Part shown: one piece after another, positions 51,592-60,227 of the stretch
Numbering within the stretch: position 1 is the stretch's first letter
Layout: every line of letters begins with the position of its first letter
Origin: Bacteroidia bacterium
Lineage (GTDB): Bacteria; Bacteroidota; Bacteroidia; SXHM01
Assembly: GCA_022072225.1 (NCBI GenBank)
Contig: JAJVIC010000002.1
Span: forward strand, 203,876 to 267,875
Length of the DNA stretch: 64,000 bases
Direction of reading: 5' to 3'
Program-made: the position numbers and the translations under genes
Notes under the pieces: generated by a model
Databases searched by the model: none
The model's input: the letters and a program-made list of their open reading frames with translations, nothing else
Told to the model about the DNA's origin: nothing

Positions 51592-52929
51592 GTGGAGGTA
51601 AAATCAACAATCAATAATATTAAACAAAGTCTTTCTGTTCAGGTAGATAATAAATACTTGTCTTTGTTCAGAATACTTATGTTTGTATTTATAGCCTTAG
51701 AACTAATCCAGTTTAAAAAACGCGGTTATTTTCAAGCTTTTCTTGTTGATGCCAGAATAAGGTTTCCCTATGAATTTTTTCCCTTGAATGTTGAATTCAC
51801 TCCACAAGCATTTAATGCCCTTTTTGCAACAGTAGTAATATCAGCCGTATTTTGTTCTGCAGGCCTTTTTTTTAGGTATAGTAAGTGGATTTTTACCTTG
51901 TCGTTTGGTTTTTTATTTTTTCAGGATAAAATGCTTTGGAACAATCACTGGTATTTATTTTTTCTTGTAGGGATTCTATCGCTTTTTATGAAATTGGAGG
52001 CTTCATGGTCAGTAGATTCCGTCATCAATCCTAAAGTAAAAAAGACATATTCTCCCCGATGGTATTTTGAAATTTTTAAACTACAAATTTTTGTGGTTTA
52101 TTTTTTTGCAGGAATTGCAAAATTAAATTATGATTGGTTAGTAATGGCTGAACCAATTGGCACATTTATTAAACAAAGAGAAAACTACTTTGTACTTGGT
52201 TGGCTTTTTAAAATGGATGGTGCAAAATATTTTTTTGCTTACACAGGGCTTTTGTTCGATTTATTGATAGGTTTTATTTTATTTTCTGATAAGTTTAAAA
52301 AGTCAGGTATAATACTGACTTTTATTTTCAATGTTCTTAATGCTATTATTTTCGATATTGGTTTGTTTCCGTTCATTATGCTAACCTCCAACTTATTATT
52401 TTTAAAACAAACAGCAGCCTTTGAAACTAATTCAAAGAAAATTACTGGAACAAAACAACCTGACGATAAATCTGTACTAAAAACCAGTACACTGTTTTTT
52501 CTAACGCTGTATGTTTTTTTTCAATTTACATTTCCCATGAGGCAATTTTTGTATCACGGAAATCCTTCATGGATTGGAATTTGTGAACGTTTTTCATGGC
52601 GCATGATGATACAAATTAAAGAACCTGAGAAATATGATTTTTATATAACTGCAAAGGATATTAATAAGAAAATCGATTTGAGAACTTATTTATTTCCGCC
52701 ACAGATTATGGCTCAGATTGTATTTCCAGACATGATAGTACAAACTGCTAAAGCAATAAAGATTGATGCGGAACATTCAGGTGTCATTAATCCAGAAATT
52801 AAAGCAGAAATTATTGTTTCTTTTAATAAACGCACTTCACAAAATCTGATAGATCCTTCAGTGAATTTAGCAGTGCAAAAATATAGTTTTTTTAAGCCGC
52901 CATCTTGGGTAGTTCCATTAAAGAATTAA
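51592..52929 (+). CDS. Vitamin K-dependent gamma-carboxylase-like HTTM membrane protein
   Basis: 445 residues from a GTG one base after the haloperoxidase stop. At least six hydrophobic segments in the first ~290 residues (HTTM domain), then a soluble C-terminal domain. VVYFFAGIAKLNYDW (169-182) aligns with the human GGCX segment around its catalytic Lys218, placing Lys177 there, and NNHWYL (117-122) matches the NNHSYL segment with His119 at the position of His160. The family carboxylates Glu with CO2, O2 and reduced vitamin K; the bacterial substrates are unknown. Converges on the next gene with 1 base between. Confidence 0.82.
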   Translation: MEVKSTINNIKQSLSVQVDNKYLSLFRILMFVFIALELIQFKKRGYFQAFLVDARIRFPYEFFPLNVEFTPQAFNALFATVVISAVFCSAGLFFRYSKWIFTLSFGFLFFQDKMLWNNHWYLFFLVGILSLFMKLEASWSVDSVINPKVKKTYSPRWYFEIFKLQIFVVYFFAGIAKLNYDWLVMAEPIGTFIKQRENYFVLGWLFKMDGAKYFFAYTGLLFDLLIGFILFSDKFKKSGIILTFIFNVLNAIIFDIGLFPFIMLTSNLLFLKQTAAFETNSKKITGTKQPDDKSVLKTSTLFFLTLYVFFQFTFPMRQFLYHGNPSWIGICERFSWRMMIQIKEPEKYDFYITAKDINKKIDLRTYLFPPQIMAQIVFPDMIVQTAKAIKIDAEHSGVINPEIKAEIIVSFNKRTSQNLIDPSVNLAVQKYSFFKPPSWVVPLKN

Positions 52930-52930
52930 A

Positions 52931-54568
52931 CTACTCACTTATTATTCTGTTGTAGCGAGTATTGCCTTCTTCAGTTGTGGTTTCCAACAAATATGTTCCT
53001 GATGGCAGATTTAGCAATTCCAAAGATACTTTGTTTTGTAGCTTGATGAATTTTTTCAAGAAACTTTTTCCACTTAAATCAAACAGTTCAATGCATTTAA
53101 TTCTTTCCTTACTTTCTATAAATAAATTATCACTAAAAGGAATCGGGTATACAGATAATTTGTTTTTCCCATTTTCGCTTATGGATAGTGTAGATGTATC
53201 CGAAATATAGTAGTAGCCAAATACCATCATTTCACTTTGATTTGCCCATGGACCATAAAAAATAGTATCCGGACCATTATTAATGTAACTTGCCTCTTGA
53301 ATTAGACCAGTACTCACATTCAATGGCAGATAATTATCTAAATACCTTGTAGGGACATGCACAGCATCAAATATTGGATTAATGCATCCCGGAACACCTT
53401 CATTGCAACCGGCTTCATATATTTTTTCACCTTTTGTTCCGTTAGGGTTTCTTAGATATACATTGTTCTTTACAGTTCTTGCATGTGAGTGCCCCATGAT
53501 AGCCCACATATACCTGGTTTCTGTACTTCCTTGATTATAGGCAGCATATTCGAATTCATGTTCTATTCCATCAGGTAATATATAAAAAGGGGGGTTATTG
53601 GGATTATCAGGGTAGCCATTATCGGAAAACTTCATTTCCTGAATAACCTCATCAGTAGGCTTTGTAAATAAATTAACATAGAAATCACAAGCCAATGTTT
53701 TTGGATAGGGGTTAAAATAATGCACATTTACAATTAGCGGTTCATCAATTCCTGTAAAAACACCTGTGCCTTGGGGAAACTCAAGAGTGTCAATAATTCG
53801 TTGGCTAGACATTAAAAATTTCGAATCTTGAAACTGTGCATTAGCATACTGTAATCCATAGGTAATGTTGGTATTGGTATTGCTGAAAAGTGTAAAATGG
53901 TGATAACCTTCTCCAGCATAAGAAGTCATTTTATACAGAGCAGTTGTGCTATTCCCAGGATAGTCAAATCTGGAAAATTCACCTCCGGAAAAAAGAAAAA
54001 CATTTTCACCAAATGGCGGCAATAAAATGGGGCCAAGATGTATTTGAAAACCCTCGGAATTATCTGGCGGAAGAGGTGGGTTGGGCACGCTTTCTATACC
54101 TTGATCATCGTAAAATGATGCAATGAGAGCAGTGTCAATAACGTTTCCTGTTTGTGGGGCTCCATATATTATCCATTGCCGAATAAGTTCAATTTCTTTT
54201 TCATCAAGAGCAGCTGATGCTAATGGCATATTACTGCCTTCATTTGATAAATCAACATTGAAAGCAAGTCCATTATTTATTTTCCGGAACAGAAAACTAC
54301 GATATGGATCACCTGGGTAAATTCTTTTATTGTTTTTTGCCAGTGCAACTGAATTTTCAGGATCTTGCATATATAGTTGGTTGTAAACTGATGTTGAATT
54401 TAAATTAAAGTTTAGACCGGAAGGAGCTTGTGAGTTATGGCAAGATGAACTATTTGCACCACATGTTGCCGAGTTTAAAATTTGATAAATTAAATCATAT
54501 GTGTTTTGGGCGAACAAGTTGTGGTGAAAAAAAACAGATGCCACAAAACAGATAAATATTCTATTCAT
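52931..54568 (-). CDS. T9SS protein with cytochrome-like and copper-monooxygenase-like features
   Basis: 545 residues, signal peptide to LFAQ. Near the N-terminus a C-x6-C-H pair (residues ~36-44, TCGANSSSCHNS) with the following GLNFN resembles the cytochrome C-like PSCyt domains, except that the spacing is longer than CxxCH. The middle (about 160-430) has His motifs YHHFTLF, NVHYFNP and MGHSHAR reminiscent of type II copper monooxygenases (PHM/DBM fold). The final ~85 residues form a T9SS type A sorting domain. Extracellular redox role is inferred. It is convergent with the haloperoxidase operon. Confidence 0.7.
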   Translation of the reverse strand: MNRIFICFVASVFFHHNLFAQNTYDLIYQILNSATCGANSSSCHNSQAPSGLNFNLNSTSVYNQLYMQDPENSVALAKNNKRIYPGDPYRSFLFRKINNGLAFNVDLSNEGSNMPLASAALDEKEIELIRQWIIYGAPQTGNVIDTALIASFYDDQGIESVPNPPLPPDNSEGFQIHLGPILLPPFGENVFLFSGGEFSRFDYPGNSTTALYKMTSYAGEGYHHFTLFSNTNTNITYGLQYANAQFQDSKFLMSSQRIIDTLEFPQGTGVFTGIDEPLIVNVHYFNPYPKTLACDFYVNLFTKPTDEVIQEMKFSDNGYPDNPNNPPFYILPDGIEHEFEYAAYNQGSTETRYMWAIMGHSHARTVKNNVYLRNPNGTKGEKIYEAGCNEGVPGCINPIFDAVHVPTRYLDNYLPLNVSTGLIQEASYINNGPDTIFYGPWANQSEMMVFGYYYISDTSTLSISENGKNKLSVYPIPFSDNLFIESKERIKCIELFDLSGKSFLKKFIKLQNKVSLELLNLPSGTYLLETTTEEGNTRYNRIISE

Positions 54569-54586
54569 GTTAACGATTGATTAAAA

Positions 54587-54611
54587 AAAAGCCGGAAATA
54601 TTCCGGCTTTT
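54587..54611 (-). terminator. Rho-independent terminator of the S74 surface protein gene
   Basis: A perfect 11-base stem: AAAAGCCGGAA / TTCCGGCTTTT with a 3-base loop, flanked by A on the left so that the minus-strand transcript ends in a U-run. It lies 25 bases after the stop codon. Confidence 0.9.
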
Positions 54612-54635
54612 GCTCACTATGTGGTTTATAATTTA

Positions 54636-57401
54636 CTATTTTATGCCTAATTTGTTTTTTAGTAATTCAAGCTTTAGCTTTTCCTGTTGATCTAATTCGT
54701 TTTTGTTTTTAATGGATTCAATAAATTCAATAAATGAGTTTTTGTCAGTTATTTGGCTTTGCTTTAATTTTTCTTCTATCAGCAATAAATTATTTTGTGA
54801 TGATAATCCAAAAACTTTTGCTTTTAACTCCTCAATTTGAATTTGCTGCTCTTTTATAGCTTCAATTAATACAGGAACTATATCATTGTAATTCACCGAA
54901 TAATGGTGGCCTATTACTGTGCCTGCTGTGTCTTTATCTTCAACCCTTGTGACGACTTGAGGTAAAACCTCTTGAATTTCTTGAGCTATAACACCTATTC
55001 GGCTGCCTGGTGGCGAACCATCTGAGGCTTCAATATCTTCAGGGTTATACTCCTTCTTTTCGGCTGCTTTTATTACTTCATCGTATGAAGGGGTAGTGCC
55101 TTCAAATGTCCAGTTGTAAAAAACGCCACGCATGGATTTTACTAAATCTAAAGCGTTAGAAACAGTTTGAACATCTTTCTTAAATCTTCCGTCAGACCAA
55201 CCGTACCATCCCAGTGACTCAGCGCCTCCATAAACGCTAAGTCTGATGTTTGAGCACCAGCCTTGGCACCCCCACCAATCATAGCCACCGCAGCACCAAT
55301 CTCCACCGTATGCACCATGCCCTATTCGCATAACACCTCCGTGTGTGTTTGCCCAAAAATCACCCGTAACGTAAGTGGTTGAATGTCCGTCAAAATAATA
55401 TCCGGTATTATCAGTATCTACCCATCTAGAACAATACAGCGTTTGGTGCTCAAATCTCCACAGCCAACCATAGCTGTTGGCATGCATACCGGTGGTCATA
55501 CCTCCCCAACCGCCTTGACCTATCATAAGAGATATGTTGCCTGAACCACTTGGGAACTCTAATCCTCCCCAACCATTTCGGGTTCCTAATATTCTCCATG
55601 AGCCATAGCTGGCATCGTTTGGATAGAAGTGCGCACCATTTACTCCTGAATACAAGCCGTGTGCTCCTGTCAGTTCTGTCCATGTTCTAAATCTATTGTA
55701 AGTTCCATTGCCGCCTACATCAATTCCGTAACTTGACCAAAATCCGTTACCTATTGCTGCTGTTGTTCCTCCATTACTCATTACAAGCAACTGATGTCCT
55801 AAGTTTGATATTGACTGACCACCAACATTTGAGTGTGTCCAAGCAAGCCCATACAAGTTACCGGGGGTTGTTCCGTCTGCTGCTAAACGATATGAAGCCC
55901 CCATGGCAAAGACGTTTTGGTATCTGGTGCTGGCATAAAGTCCAACTAACCCTAAGCCATAGTTTTGATTTGATACGATATCGCCAACTGTTGCAATGTT
56001 GTAATATACTCTTACGTTGTTATCCCCATCACCAACCGAAAATGTTTGGGTTGCAAAGTCTGAGTTGTTATAAAATCTGATACCGTTGTAACTGTAGTGC
56101 GCACCTAATTTTATACCGGTATGGTAGCCAATAGCCAAGTCCGGGTAGGGGTGTGACCATGAACCACCCTCCTGATAGATTGCATAGCTTTGGTTTCCAA
56201 CTCCGCTGTTACCTCCAACTCCGTTAAATTGCAATATGTCCATTTGCCCTGTTCCGCTTATCATGAAGTTGGCACTTTGCTCACCGCTGAATTGGTTTTG
56301 GATCCAACCATTATTTGAGTTAAGAAATGTGGTGACTGCTGCTGCAGTTCCGGTTCTTAAGTAGTTATCACCTGCTTTTACCATGACACCGGTAACGCCA
56401 GAACTAACTGAATTGTCAGATGTGTTGATGTAGTCTGTTCCTATATACCCTGAAGGTACGTGAAGTTTAAAGCTGGGGCTTGTTGTTCCTATTCCAACAC
56501 TACCATTTCCTCTTTGAACCGTAAGTAAATAACCGGTATTATTATCGTAAATATAAAACTGGTTGCCGCTTGTTCCGTTACCTGAATTATTTGTTCCTAC
56601 CTGCCATGCGCCTGCACCTGAGTTTCTGAAATCTATGTCGCTTTCGGCTGTAGAAGTTCTTAAGTACATCAGGTCACTTGTTGTACCTGAAACATCTAAC
56701 TTTCCGGAAGGGGTTGTTGTGCCCACTCCAACACTACCAATGAGCATTGATTTTCCTGAAACATAAAATTCTCCCGCTGCTGCTTCATTACCTCCGCCAC
56801 CACCGGATTGCAGACCACCATAATAATATCCGTGTCCGCCTGTTATGCCTCCGTAATTTCCGTTTGATACCCCATCCCAGCTGTTGTTATGAATTTCAAA
56901 TGTATTGGCTCCCCAAACTGCATCACCGGCTATCCATGAGCCTGATTTATTGATGTTTCCTGCAACTGTTAATTTTTGTGTTGGTGAGGTTGAACCTATA
57001 CCGACATTAGTGCCGTTGTCGGTGGTTACTCCAATTCCCAGCGTATTTCCGTTGGGTGTCCAGCGGGCGAGATAATTGGTAGTTCCGCTGCCCGAAAGGT
57101 TTGTTGCTCCGTTGAGCAGCCGTGTCCAGGATGTTCCGTTCCAGTAGTAGTAGCCGGGAGTAACATCGCTTACGGCTGCTGTGTTATATACCAAAAGCGA
57201 GGTTAGCGGGCTTGTTACCGGAGCTGATGCTGCTGTGCTTGTTAATGCCACACGGGGTATGAGCATTCCCTTGTCGGTTGCAACCACTTCAAACATTGCA
57301 GAGGCATCGGGGGCAACTCCTGTTGCGCTAATTGCTGTTTGTGCTTGCGAGCTTAGTGATAGTGCTGCAAGGGTTAAGCAAAGTAGTAAATGTTTTTTCA
57401 T
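54636..57401 (-). CDS. Large surface protein with S74 intramolecular chaperone (tail-fibre type)
   Basis: 921 residues, signal peptide to SQAQ. The body has repeated 'nvGIG.t.P..kL.v' modules (GIGSTSPTQKLTV, GVGTTTPSGKLDV, GIGTTSPSFKLHV) and a long Gly/Tyr/Trp-rich region with a Cys-rich patch (WCCGGYDWWGCQGWC). Near residues 745-860 is a Peptidase_S74 domain: WSDGRFKKDV, with the autocleavage Ser, and IGVIAQEIQEVLPQVV. S74 domains fold phage tail spikes as trimers and then cut themselves off. A coiled coil (865-915) ends the protein. Likely a trimeric surface adhesin or fibre. The terminator at 54587 ends it. Confidence 0.85.
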   Translation of the reverse strand: MKKHLLLCLTLAALSLSSQAQTAISATGVAPDASAMFEVVATDKGMLIPRVALTSTAASAPVTSPLTSLLVYNTAAVSDVTPGYYYWNGTSWTRLLNGATNLSGSGTTNYLARWTPNGNTLGIGVTTDNGTNVGIGSTSPTQKLTVAGNINKSGSWIAGDAVWGANTFEIHNNSWDGVSNGNYGGITGGHGYYYGGLQSGGGGGNEAAAGEFYVSGKSMLIGSVGVGTTTPSGKLDVSGTTSDLMYLRTSTAESDIDFRNSGAGAWQVGTNNSGNGTSGNQFYIYDNNTGYLLTVQRGNGSVGIGTTSPSFKLHVPSGYIGTDYINTSDNSVSSGVTGVMVKAGDNYLRTGTAAAVTTFLNSNNGWIQNQFSGEQSANFMISGTGQMDILQFNGVGGNSGVGNQSYAIYQEGGSWSHPYPDLAIGYHTGIKLGAHYSYNGIRFYNNSDFATQTFSVGDGDNNVRVYYNIATVGDIVSNQNYGLGLVGLYASTRYQNVFAMGASYRLAADGTTPGNLYGLAWTHSNVGGQSISNLGHQLLVMSNGGTTAAIGNGFWSSYGIDVGGNGTYNRFRTWTELTGAHGLYSGVNGAHFYPNDASYGSWRILGTRNGWGGLEFPSGSGNISLMIGQGGWGGMTTGMHANSYGWLWRFEHQTLYCSRWVDTDNTGYYFDGHSTTYVTGDFWANTHGGVMRIGHGAYGGDWCCGGYDWWGCQGWCSNIRLSVYGGAESLGWYGWSDGRFKKDVQTVSNALDLVKSMRGVFYNWTFEGTTPSYDEVIKAAEKKEYNPEDIEASDGSPPGSRIGVIAQEIQEVLPQVVTRVEDKDTAGTVIGHHYSVNYNDIVPVLIEAIKEQQIQIEELKAKVFGLSSQNNLLLIEEKLKQSQITDKNSFIEFIESIKNKNELDQQEKLKLELLKNKLGIK

Positions 57402-57564
57402 TAGTTTAATGTTGGGTTAATGTGTGGGCATTAAAATATAATGGGCACTAAGCTAATGATATTTATCATGTTTTTGAATACAATATCTACATTAAGTATG
57501 CAATTATTTTAAGAAATGTAAGTTTCTGATTATGCTATTGAATTGAATAATATGTAATTTTATT

Positions 57565-57795
57565 TTATGAATTTTCAGAAAAATTGATTGAATTTATTTT
57601 AATAATAACATGTAGATGCTTGTTTTTATTGAATTGTTTGTTTATTTTTTTTTGAAGAATATCTATTACTTTTTGCAGCGTATCGAGTTCATTTTTTAAT
57701 TCCTGTACTTGCTTTTCCAATTCAGTTATTTTTAAATCTTTAGGGGTGGGGGAGGCCGGCATATCGGCAGGGAGCTGAGTGGCTATATTTGACAA
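57565..57795 (-). CDS. Small coiled-coil protein (uncertain)
   Basis: Up to 76 residues from a TTG at 57795 (an ATG at 57762 is an alternative). Residues ~22-52 form a clean heptad coiled coil (ITELEKQVQELKNELDTLQKVI). The tail is Lys/Asn/Ile-rich. No signal peptide, no family recognised. It lies 163 bases upstream of the S74 surface protein start on the same strand. It could be a real small protein or a decayed coiled-coil end of a surface protein. The remaining gap to 57402 is AT-rich and shows nothing else. Confidence 0.4.
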   Translation of the reverse strand: MSNIATQLPADMPASPTPKDLKITELEKQVQELKNELDTLQKVIDILQKKINKQFNKNKHLHVIIKINSINFSENS

Positions 57796-57868
57796 GAGTT
57801 CTTAATGCTGAACAACTAATAAATAACCATTTTTATTTCATAAAAATTAGCGCTCATTATTTTTACCT

Positions 57869-57899
57869 TTTGCGTTCATTCAAAATTCATGTACGTTTG
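57869..57899 (+). promoter_or_regulatory. Consensus promoter of the aminotransferase gene, leaderless
   Basis: TTTG at 57869-57872, exactly 19 bases, then TACGTTTG at 57892-57899, a perfect match to TTTG-N19-TAnnTTTG. The ATG is at 57906, so transcription would start at or within a few bases of it and the message would have almost no 5' leader. Confidence 0.75.
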
Positions 57900-57905
57900 C
57901 GCTGT

Positions 57906-59105
57906 ATGAATAAACTATCTGACCGTATAAATTCACTTGCCGAATCGCAAACCATAGCCATGTCGCGCAAAAGCCGCGAGTTGAGTGAAAAAGGAATTGA
58001 CATTATTTCACTTGCATTGGGCGAACCCGATTTCAATACACCCGATATTGTAAAAACTGCGGCTAAAAAAGCCATTGATGATAATTACTCTTTTTATCCA
58101 CCCGTTGCCGGTTATCTGGATTTGAGAAAGGTAATTTCAAAGAAATTTAAAGAACAAAATGGCTTGGATTATTCTCCCGAACAGATTGTGGTTTCAACCG
58201 GAGCCAAGCAAAGCATTGCCAATGTGGTGTTGAGTCTAATAAATCCCGGTGATGAGGTGCTGGTGCCAACTCCATACTGGGTAAGCTATCTGGAAATAAT
58301 AAAACTGGCAGAGGGAAATCCTGTTCTGATTCCCTCAACCATTGATACCGATTTTAAAGTAAGTGCTGCGCAGATTGAAAAAGCTATTACTCCCAAAACG
58401 CGGATGCTGATTTATAGCTCGCCTTCCAATCCGACAGGTTCTTTGTATCTGAAAGAAGAATTGGAACAAATTGCAAAAGTGATTGCAAAGTACCCTGACA
58501 TTATTATCGTGTCAGATGAAATTTATGAACACATTAATTTCATTGGCAGGCATGAAAGCATTGCGCAATTTGATTTTATAAAAGAACAGGTTGTTACAAT
58601 TAATGGCGTTTCAAAAGCCTACGCCATGACCGGCTGGAGGCTGGGTTATATCGGTGCTCCTTTATACATTGCCAAAGCCTGCGACAAAATGCAGGGGCAG
58701 TTTACTTCTGCAACAAGTTCCATTTCTCAACGAGCTGCAATAGCGGCTTTAGAATCACCGCCTGCCGTTGTTGAAGAAATGAGAGTAAAGTTTTTCCAAA
58801 GGCGCGACCTCATGCTTTCGTTGCTGAAAGAAATTCCCGGATTTAAATTAAATGTTCCCGATGGTGCGTTTTATATTTTTCCTGAAATATCGCAACTGTT
58901 CAATACCACTGACGGAGAAACTGTAGTTAAAAACGCAGACGACCTGTGTATGTATCTGCTGAATAAAGCCCATGTTGGATTAGTACCCGGTGAAGCATTC
59001 GGTGCGCCCGGTTATATCCGTATTTCCTATGCAACAGCTGACGAACGATTGAAAGAAGCAGCTAAAAGAATTAAAGATGCAGTTACTCATTTGAAGCCTC
59101 TTTAA
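57906..59105 (+). CDS. Class I PLP-dependent aminotransferase (aspartate type)
   Basis: 399 residues from the ATG at 57906; the upstream in-frame stretch from 57789 is the promoter region. PLP-lysine is Lys237 in NGVSKAYAMTGWRLG. Other fold-type I motifs: SLALGEPDF, GAKQSIANV, SPSNPTGS, VSDEIYEH and the C-terminal Arg in YIRISYAT. This is the subgroup Ib aspartate or prephenate aminotransferase pattern. Cytosolic. Directly abuts the heptose kinase gene (stop codon then ATG). Confidence 0.92.
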   Translation: MNKLSDRINSLAESQTIAMSRKSRELSEKGIDIISLALGEPDFNTPDIVKTAAKKAIDDNYSFYPPVAGYLDLRKVISKKFKEQNGLDYSPEQIVVSTGAKQSIANVVLSLINPGDEVLVPTPYWVSYLEIIKLAEGNPVLIPSTIDTDFKVSAAQIEKAITPKTRMLIYSSPSNPTGSLYLKEELEQIAKVIAKYPDIIIVSDEIYEHINFIGRHESIAQFDFIKEQVVTINGVSKAYAMTGWRLGYIGAPLYIAKACDKMQGQFTSATSSISQRAAIAALESPPAVVEEMRVKFFQRRDLMLSLLKEIPGFKLNVPDGAFYIFPEISQLFNTTDGETVVKNADDLCMYLLNKAHVGLVPGEAFGAPGYIRISYATADERLKEAAKRIKDAVTHLKPL

Positions 59106-60101
59106 ATGACTGCTAAATCAGTTCAGAAATTATTCAAATCGTTCAGCAAACAAACCGTTCTCATCATCGGTGATGTAATGATTGATTCTTATATTAAAGG
59201 AAAGATTGAACGCATGTCGCCCGAGGCTCCCGTTCCTGTTGTAAATGTTATGAAAAAGGAACAGCGTTTGGGCGGTGCGGCAAACGTAGCGTTGAATATT
59301 CAATCGCTGGGAGCAAAGCCTGTTGTTTGCGCCATTAACGGCAATGACGATAATGCAAAGACGTTGGAAAAACTGTTCAGGAAAAACAAACTTTCAACCG
59401 AAGGCCTGCTGCAAATTAAAAACCGCCCTACAACAGTAAAAACCCGCGTTATCTGTGATAACAGTCACGTATTGCGCATTGATGAAGAAACGCAAAAAGA
59501 AATTTCTGCTTCAGAAACAGAAAAATTATTCAGGAAGATTGTTTCCATAACAGAAAAGCAAAAAATCAGTGTCATCATTTTTGAGGATTACGATAAAGGT
59601 TGCATCACTGCATCTCTTATTAAAGAAGTGGTGAAACTTGCAGTAAAGAAAAATATCCCGGTTGCAGTTGACCCCAAAAAAAGGAATTTCCTTTCTTATA
59701 TTGGTGTTACACTTTTTAAACCCAACCTTAAAGAGCTGAAAGAAGGTTTGAAAATAAAAAAACTGAACCCAAAGAACAGGGCAGAGGTGGAGAAGGCTGT
59801 CGAAACCCTGAGGAAAAAACTCAATGCGGGAATGGTTTTGTTAACCCTTTCAGAAAACGGAGTATATGTTTCTGATAAAAAAAGCAACCATCATTTGGCC
59901 GCACACAAACGCAAGGTAATAGACGTTTCAGGTGCAGGCGACACGGTAATTGCCGTTGCTGCACTCTGCCTTGGCGCAAACACAGACAGTAAAACATTGG
60001 CAGAGTTAGCCAACCTTGCAGGAGGCTTGGTTTGCGAAAAAGCTGGTGTGGTTCCTGTAGATAAAAAGCTGTTACTCAAAGAGGCTGTAAAGAGTATTTA
60101 A
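59106..60101 (+). CDS. D-glycero-beta-D-manno-heptose-7-phosphate kinase (PfkB family)
   Basis: 331 residues, single kinase domain of the RfaE/HldE type without the C-terminal nucleotidyltransferase. Motifs: IGDVMIDSYIKG, RMSPEAPVPVV, RLGGAANVALNI, and the catalytic VSGAGDTVIAV with the Asp base. It phosphorylates heptose-7-phosphate at O-1 in the ADP-heptose pathway for lipopolysaccharide cores. The partner activity must be encoded elsewhere. Co-transcribed with the aminotransferase from the promoter at 57869. Confidence 0.88.
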   Translation: MTAKSVQKLFKSFSKQTVLIIGDVMIDSYIKGKIERMSPEAPVPVVNVMKKEQRLGGAANVALNIQSLGAKPVVCAINGNDDNAKTLEKLFRKNKLSTEGLLQIKNRPTTVKTRVICDNSHVLRIDEETQKEISASETEKLFRKIVSITEKQKISVIIFEDYDKGCITASLIKEVVKLAVKKNIPVAVDPKKRNFLSYIGVTLFKPNLKELKEGLKIKKLNPKNRAEVEKAVETLRKKLNAGMVLLTLSENGVYVSDKKSNHHLAAHKRKVIDVSGAGDTVIAVAALCLGANTDSKTLAELANLAGGLVCEKAGVVPVDKKLLLKEAVKSI

Positions 60102-60166
60102 TCAGTTGTTAATAATTTCGCTGAAAAAATATTCCCGAATAAGTAACCTTGGCATGGCTTTACCGT

Positions 60167-60174
60167 TATATTTG
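60167..60174 (+). promoter_or_regulatory. Putative -7 box upstream of the lipoprotein gene
   Basis: TATATTTG fits TAnnTTTG exactly. No clear TTTG at -33. The start codon is about 53 bases downstream. Confidence 0.4.
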
Positions 60175-60227
60175 CCTATTGATTTTTTAAAAAATCAGCT
60201 AAAAACCTTTAAATAAAAACCTGAACG

